From NCBI GenBank assembly GCA_017828835.1, contig JAGAEK010000183.1, forward strand, positions 1 through 9,693: 9,693 nt of DNA. Direction: 5' to 3'. How positions within the stretch are numbered: position 1 is the first letter of the stretch; each line of letters begins with the position of its first letter. The notes under the pieces are model-generated. The model searched no databases. It worked only from the letters and a program-made list of their open reading frames with translations, and had not been told where the DNA came from. The translations under genes were made by a program, and so were the position numbers. This DNA comes from Oscillospiraceae bacterium. Lineage in GTDB: Bacteria; Bacillota; Clostridia; Oscillospirales; Ruminococcaceae. Below, piece by piece: positions 7,058 through 9,693 of this stretch.

Positions 7058-7654
7058 ATGACCGCGGACAAAGAAAGACTTGAAGAGCAGATAAAATTTA
7101 TCGTTCAGGCGGATGAAGCGAAAAACATATTCCGCCACACGTATTTAGCGGACGGCTCGAGAAACGAGAACGACGCCGAACATTCCTGGCATCTTGCCTT
7201 AATGGCGATGCTGCTTTTCGAATACTCGAATGAAGATATAAATTTACTTCGGGTAATGAAAATGGTAGTTATACACGACCTTGTTGAAATATTTGCCGGC
7301 GATACTTTCGCATACGACGAAAAAGGGTATTCCGATAAAGAGGAAAGGGAAAAAGCGGCGGCGGATAAACTGTTCGGTATGCTTCCGAAAGATAATGAAA
7401 ATGAGATAAGGAAACTTTGGGAGGAGTTTGACGCGATGGAAAGCAGCGATTCGCGTTTTGCATCGGGACTCGACAGACTCCAGCCGCTTCTGAATAATTA
7501 CGCAACGAAGGGCAAATCTTGGAAAAAGGATAACGTCAAAGCGGACAACGTCAGAAAAAGAATAAGCGTACTTAAAGATATTGCTCCCGAACTTTGGAAA
7601 TACGGGAACGAGATAATTGAAAAAAGTGTCGAAAAAGGATATTTAAAAGATTAA
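7058..7654 (+). CDS. HD-domain phosphohydrolase, YfbR/HDDC2-like (putative 5'-nucleotidase)
   Basis: The product is 198 residues, a single HD domain of the kind found in the 5'-deoxynucleotidase YfbR and human HDDC2, which remove phosphate from nucleoside monophosphates using a divalent metal. The expected residues are visible: R26 in NIFRHTYL, EHSWH (41-45) with H42 and H45, the HD pair H73-D74 in VVIHDLVEIFAGD, E77, and D139 in GLDRLQPLLNN. No membrane segment or signal peptide is seen; it should be cytoplasmic. The ATG at 7058 has GAGG 8 nt ahead. The gene is first in a three-gene cluster, 25 nt before the Rrf2 regulator, under its own predicted promoter. The fold is secure; the substrate is inferred from relatives and not shown by the sequence. 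Confidence 0.87.
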   Translation: MTADKERLEEQIKFIVQADEAKNIFRHTYLADGSRNENDAEHSWHLALMAMLLFEYSNEDINLLRVMKMVVIHDLVEIFAGDTFAYDEKGYSDKEEREKAAADKLFGMLPKDNENEIRKLWEEFDAMESSDSRFASGLDRLQPLLNNYATKGKSWKKDNVKADNVRKRISVLKDIAPELWKYGNEIIEKSVEKGYLKD

Positions 7655-7679
7655 AGCAATACGGAAAAGAGGAAGTTTT

Positions 7680-8114
7680 TTGAAGATATCGTCAAGAGGA
7701 AGATACGGGCTCAGATTTATGATAGATCTTGCGGTCAATGCCGAGAACAGGCCCGTGTCGGTGAAAGAAATATCCGAACGGCAGGATATAAGCGTGAAAT
7801 ATCTGGAAAATATTATCGTTCAGCTCGTAAGAGCCGGGCTTGTCAAGAGCGCGCGTGGAGCGACGGGCGGCTATATGCTGGCGGATACGTCTGACAAAAT
7901 TTCGGTAGGGGCGGTATTGCGCGCCGTGGAAGGCTCACTGTCGCCCGTGGAATGTGTCGGAAACGAAGGAGAATGTCCGAAGATTTCCGAATGTTATACG
8001 GCTGAATTATGGAAAAGGATAAAAGAAGCGGTCGAGAGTGTGGTGGATTCAACGACACTTGCGGATCTGATAAAAGGCAAAGAAGCTCTTGCGGAAAATC
8101 CGAAAGGATGTTAG
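7680..8114 (+). CDS. Rrf2-family transcriptional regulator with IscR-like cysteine cluster
   Basis: The product is 144 residues, the usual size of Rrf2 regulators (IscR, CymR, NsrR). It opens with the family signature MKISSRGRYGLRFMIDLA, followed by a winged helix: recognition region about 27-50 (SVKEISERQDISVKYLENII) and wing RGATGGYMLA (59-68). The C-terminal part carries C92, C99 and C105 (C-x6-C-x5-C); IscR binds its [2Fe-2S] cluster with C92, C98 and C104, so an Fe-S cluster is a reasonable inference, in contrast to CymR, which lacks this cluster. A fourth cysteine is the last residue, C144. The start is TTG, with AGAGGA 5 nt ahead. It follows the HD gene by 25 nt and precedes the SAHH gene by 12 nt, so it probably shares their transcript and may control it. 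In many bacteria such regulators precede iscS; here the desulfurase is elsewhere in the window. Confidence 0.92.
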   Translation: MKISSRGRYGLRFMIDLAVNAENRPVSVKEISERQDISVKYLENIIVQLVRAGLVKSARGATGGYMLADTSDKISVGAVLRAVEGSLSPVECVGNEGECPKISECYTAELWKRIKEAVESVVDSTTLADLIKGKEALAENPKGC

Positions 8115-8126
8115 AAAGGAAAATAT

Positions 8127-9365
8127 ATGAGTATTATAAGAGACGCTTCGCTTTCTGCGGAAGGTATAAAAAAGATCGACTGGGTCAGAGGGTATATGCC
8201 GATACTCGATGAAATAGAGAAGGAATTCAGCGTTACTAAACCGTTTTCGGGAGTCAGGATCGCAATGTCGATACATCTTGAAGCAAAAACGGCAAGATTC
8301 GCGCATATGTTAAAAATGGCGGGAGCCGAGGTATTTGCAAGCGGCTGCAATTCTCTCTCGACCAAGGATGACGTATGCGCCGGGCTTGACAGCCTCGGGA
8401 TCGAGGTAAACGCGGTACACGGATGCAGCGACAGAGAATATTACGATCATCTGAAAACAACGCTTTCTCACAAGCCGGACGTGATAGTGGACGACGGCGG
8501 AGATTTTATAAAATTACTGCATGAGGAGTGCCCGGAGTACGGAGCAAATCTAATCGGCGGGTGTGAGGAGACGACGACAGGGATAAATCGGCTCAAAGCG
8601 ATGGAAAGAGCTGGGATTTTGAGATATCCGATGATAGACGTTAACGATGCAAACAGCAAGCATCTGTTCGACAACAGGTACGGTACGGGACAATCCGTTA
8701 TGGACGGGATAATGAACGCGACGAACGTTTTGATAGCGGGGAAGAATCTCGTCGTTGCGGGATACGGATGGTGCGGAAGAGGGATCGCGATGCGCGCAAA
8801 AGGAATGGGCGCACGCGTTATCGTTACCGAGGTCGACGAATTCAAGGCTCTCGAAGCATCAATGGACGGTTTTACGGTCATGAAAATGTCGGAAGCAGCG
8901 GAGCTGGGAGATATTTTCGTAACGGCGACGGGATGTAAGGACGTAATAGTAAAAGAGCATTTTCTGAAAATGAAAAACGGCGCGATACTTGCTAACGCCG
9001 GACATTTCAATGTGGAAGTCGACGTTAAAGGACTTGAGGAGATTTCGGCGGAAAAGAAAAACGTAAGGCCTTATATAGACGGTTACCTGCTTTTGAACGG
9101 AAGAAGGATAAATCTGCTTTCGGAGGGTAAGCTTGTTAATATAACCGCGTCGAACGGTCATCCGGCGGATATAATGGATATGAGCTTTTCAATACAGGCG
9201 CTGTCGTGTCTTTATATGGCAAAAAACGGAAAAAAACTGTCTCCGGGACTTTATGCGACGCCGGAAGAGATCGACAGAAAAGTGGCGCAGATCAAGCTCA
9301 GATCCATGGGAGTCGGTATGGACGAACTTAGCGAAAGCCAGAAGAAATATTTGAATTTGATATAA
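8127..9365 (+). CDS. ahcY: S-adenosylhomocysteine hydrolase, archaeal/Thermotoga-type
   Basis: The product is 412 residues. The enzyme splits S-adenosylhomocysteine into adenosine and homocysteine with bound NAD, removing the inhibitor left by SAM-dependent methylation. Family residues, numbered here: H50, D123 in VDDGGD, EETTTG (147-152), K178 and D182 in SKHLFDN, Rossmann loop GYGWCGRG (212-219), E235 in VTEVD, AGHFN (291-295) and H345 in NGHP. The size and the wordings YGTGQSVMDGI, DIMDMSF and the C-terminus SESQKKYLNLI fit the shorter form of archaea and Thermotoga, not the eukaryote/proteobacterial form with its C-terminal KPxxYRY tail. Some archaeal relatives act on S-inosylhomocysteine, so the purine specificity is uncertain. 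The ATG at 8127 has AGAAAGGA about 6 nt ahead and lies 12 nt after the Rrf2 stop. A strong terminator follows. Confidence 0.93.
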   Translation: MSIIRDASLSAEGIKKIDWVRGYMPILDEIEKEFSVTKPFSGVRIAMSIHLEAKTARFAHMLKMAGAEVFASGCNSLSTKDDVCAGLDSLGIEVNAVHGCSDREYYDHLKTTLSHKPDVIVDDGGDFIKLLHEECPEYGANLIGGCEETTTGINRLKAMERAGILRYPMIDVNDANSKHLFDNRYGTGQSVMDGIMNATNVLIAGKNLVVAGYGWCGRGIAMRAKGMGARVIVTEVDEFKALEASMDGFTVMKMSEAAELGDIFVTATGCKDVIVKEHFLKMKNGAILANAGHFNVEVDVKGLEEISAEKKNVRPYIDGYLLLNGRRINLLSEGKLVNITASNGHPADIMDMSFSIQALSCLYMAKNGKKLSPGLYATPEEIDRKVAQIKLRSMGVGMDELSESQKKYLNLI

Positions 9366-9390
9366 AAAAGATACATATAATTCCAGGTTT

Positions 9391-9439
9391 AGGACGTCTC
9401 TTTTAAGGGTAAAACATAAAAGAGACGTCCTGTTTTTTT
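9391..9439 (+). terminator. Intrinsic terminator after the SAHH gene
   Basis: AGGACGTCTCTTTTA (9391-9405) and TAAAAGAGACGTCCT (9417-9431) form a perfect 15-bp stem around an 11-nt loop, followed by G and seven T (9433-9439). It lies 25 nt past the SAHH stop and should end the HD-rrf2-SAHH transcript. Confidence 0.93.
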
Positions 9440-9455
9440 CAGACGTCTGTAAAAT
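9440..9455 (+). promoter_or_regulatory. Palindrome abutting a putative -10 element for the small gene
   Basis: CAGACGTCTG (9440-9449) is a perfect 10-bp palindrome directly followed by TAAAAT (9450-9455), a plausible -10 that sits in the same 13-base context as the -10 at 7029-7034. No good -35 is present at 17-18 nt, so an activator-dependent promoter, or none, is possible. The palindrome shares its GACGTC core with both arms of the preceding terminator. Confidence 0.35.
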
Positions 9456-9477
9456 AAAAAAGAAAGGCGTTGAAAAA

Positions 9478-9657
9478 ATGAAAAAGAATCAGATAAGTTC
9501 CGTTATTACCGGAGCGGCGGTCGGAATGGCGATAGGTGCGGCCGCTAATATGGTAAGCGGAAAAATAAATATGAAAGCACTGAAAAAAGGCGCAAACAAA
9601 GCCGTAAAATCGATAGGCGACGCAGTGAACAGCGTTGCTTCGACGTTGAAAAAGTGA
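9478..9657 (+). CDS. Small hypothetical protein with Gly/Ala-rich hydrophobic segment
   Basis: The product is 59 residues, starting MKKNQISSVITGAAVGMAIG. Residues 9-26 form a glycine/alanine-rich hydrophobic stretch with small residues at regular spacing (GAAVGMAIGAAA), like a glycine zipper or a short membrane segment. The rest (about 29-59) is basic and predicted helical, with NMKALKKGANKAVKSIGDAV and a final KK. Similar layouts occur in small YtxH-like and other uncharacterised Firmicute proteins, but no family is assigned here. The ATG at 9478 has GAAAGG about 11 nt ahead, a rather long spacing. It stands after the SAHH terminator, so it is probably a separate transcript. It could associate with a membrane; function unknown. 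Confidence 0.7.
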   Translation: MKKNQISSVITGAAVGMAIGAAANMVSGKINMKALKKGANKAVKSIGDAVNSVASTLKK

Positions 9658-9693
9658 GCTGGCGGCGCGGACGGCAAAATCATGCGGATCCGC

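Noticed and set aside
7655..7679. Separate promoter for rrf2 in the gap after the HD gene
   Set aside because: The 25-nt gap holds the ribosome binding site and has no room for a full promoter; elements inside the HD gene were not convincing.
8468..9010. 180-codon minus-strand open frame
   Set aside because: It is antisense to the S-adenosylhomocysteine hydrolase gene, low in complexity (Ser/Pro/Ile-rich) and shows no family signature.
9654..9693. Partial downstream gene, from a GTG overlapping the small gene's stop or from the ATG at 9682
   Set aside because: Only 4 to 13 codons are visible before the window ends; the GTG has no ribosome binding site and the ATG only a weak one. Nothing can be assigned.
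9684..9693. Palindrome GCGGATCCGC at the end of the window
   Set aside because: It is a short GC palindrome cut by the window edge; there is not enough sequence to tell a hairpin, repeat or coding stretch.
1..9693. Mobile elements, CRISPR repeats, tRNA or rRNA genes
   Set aside because: No transposase or integrase motifs, regularly spaced repeats, cloverleaf-like segments or rRNA sequence were recognised on either strand.

Overview
The window looks like chromosomal core and semi-core sequence from a low-to-mid G+C Gram-positive bacterium, most likely an endospore-forming member of the Clostridia. Evidence for this: a YpeB-type spore germination protein, TTG start codons behind GGAGG-like ribosome binding sites, sigma-A type promoters in AT-rich intergenic DNA, the short (rhodanese-less) form of ThiI next to a cysteine desulfurase, and an archaeal/Thermotoga-type S-adenosylhomocysteine hydrolase. 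No phage, insertion sequence, CRISPR array, rRNA or tRNA was seen.

Layout. (1) Bases 1-3603, minus strand: a three-gene operon read leftwards, cysteine desulfurase, then thiI, then a CinA-family protein whose C-terminus runs off the window. It has a near-consensus promoter at 3614-3642. The desulfurase mobilises sulfur from cysteine and ThiI puts it into tRNA as 4-thiouridine. The CinA-like protein has lost key residues at both ancestral active sites. (2) Bases 3731-5050, plus strand: a solitary ypeB homologue without its usual partner sleB in view. A strong two-way hairpin at 5052-5096 separates it from aspS. (3) Bases 5136-6914, minus strand: aspS, bacterial aspartyl-tRNA synthetase. (4) Bases 7058-9365, plus strand: a compact three-gene cluster of an HD-domain nucleotidase-like hydrolase, an Rrf2-family regulator with an IscR-like cysteine cluster, and S-adenosylhomocysteine hydrolase, closed by a strong terminator at 9391-9439. 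(5) Bases 9478-9657: a small 59-residue protein with a glycine/alanine-rich hydrophobic segment and a basic tail.

Sulfur and SAM chemistry recur on both sides: persulfide formation and tRNA thiolation on the left, S-adenosylhomocysteine recycling beside a potentially Fe-S or redox-sensing regulator on the right. The observations most worth checking are the degenerate CinA homologue, the unusual translation start of the desulfurase (its promoter leaves about 4 nt of leader before the only ATG, while a good ribosome binding site lies inside the first codons), the Rrf2-SAHH pairing, the orphan ypeB, and small dyads in the divergent promoter regions. I saw no convincing evidence of a wholly new multi-gene system.
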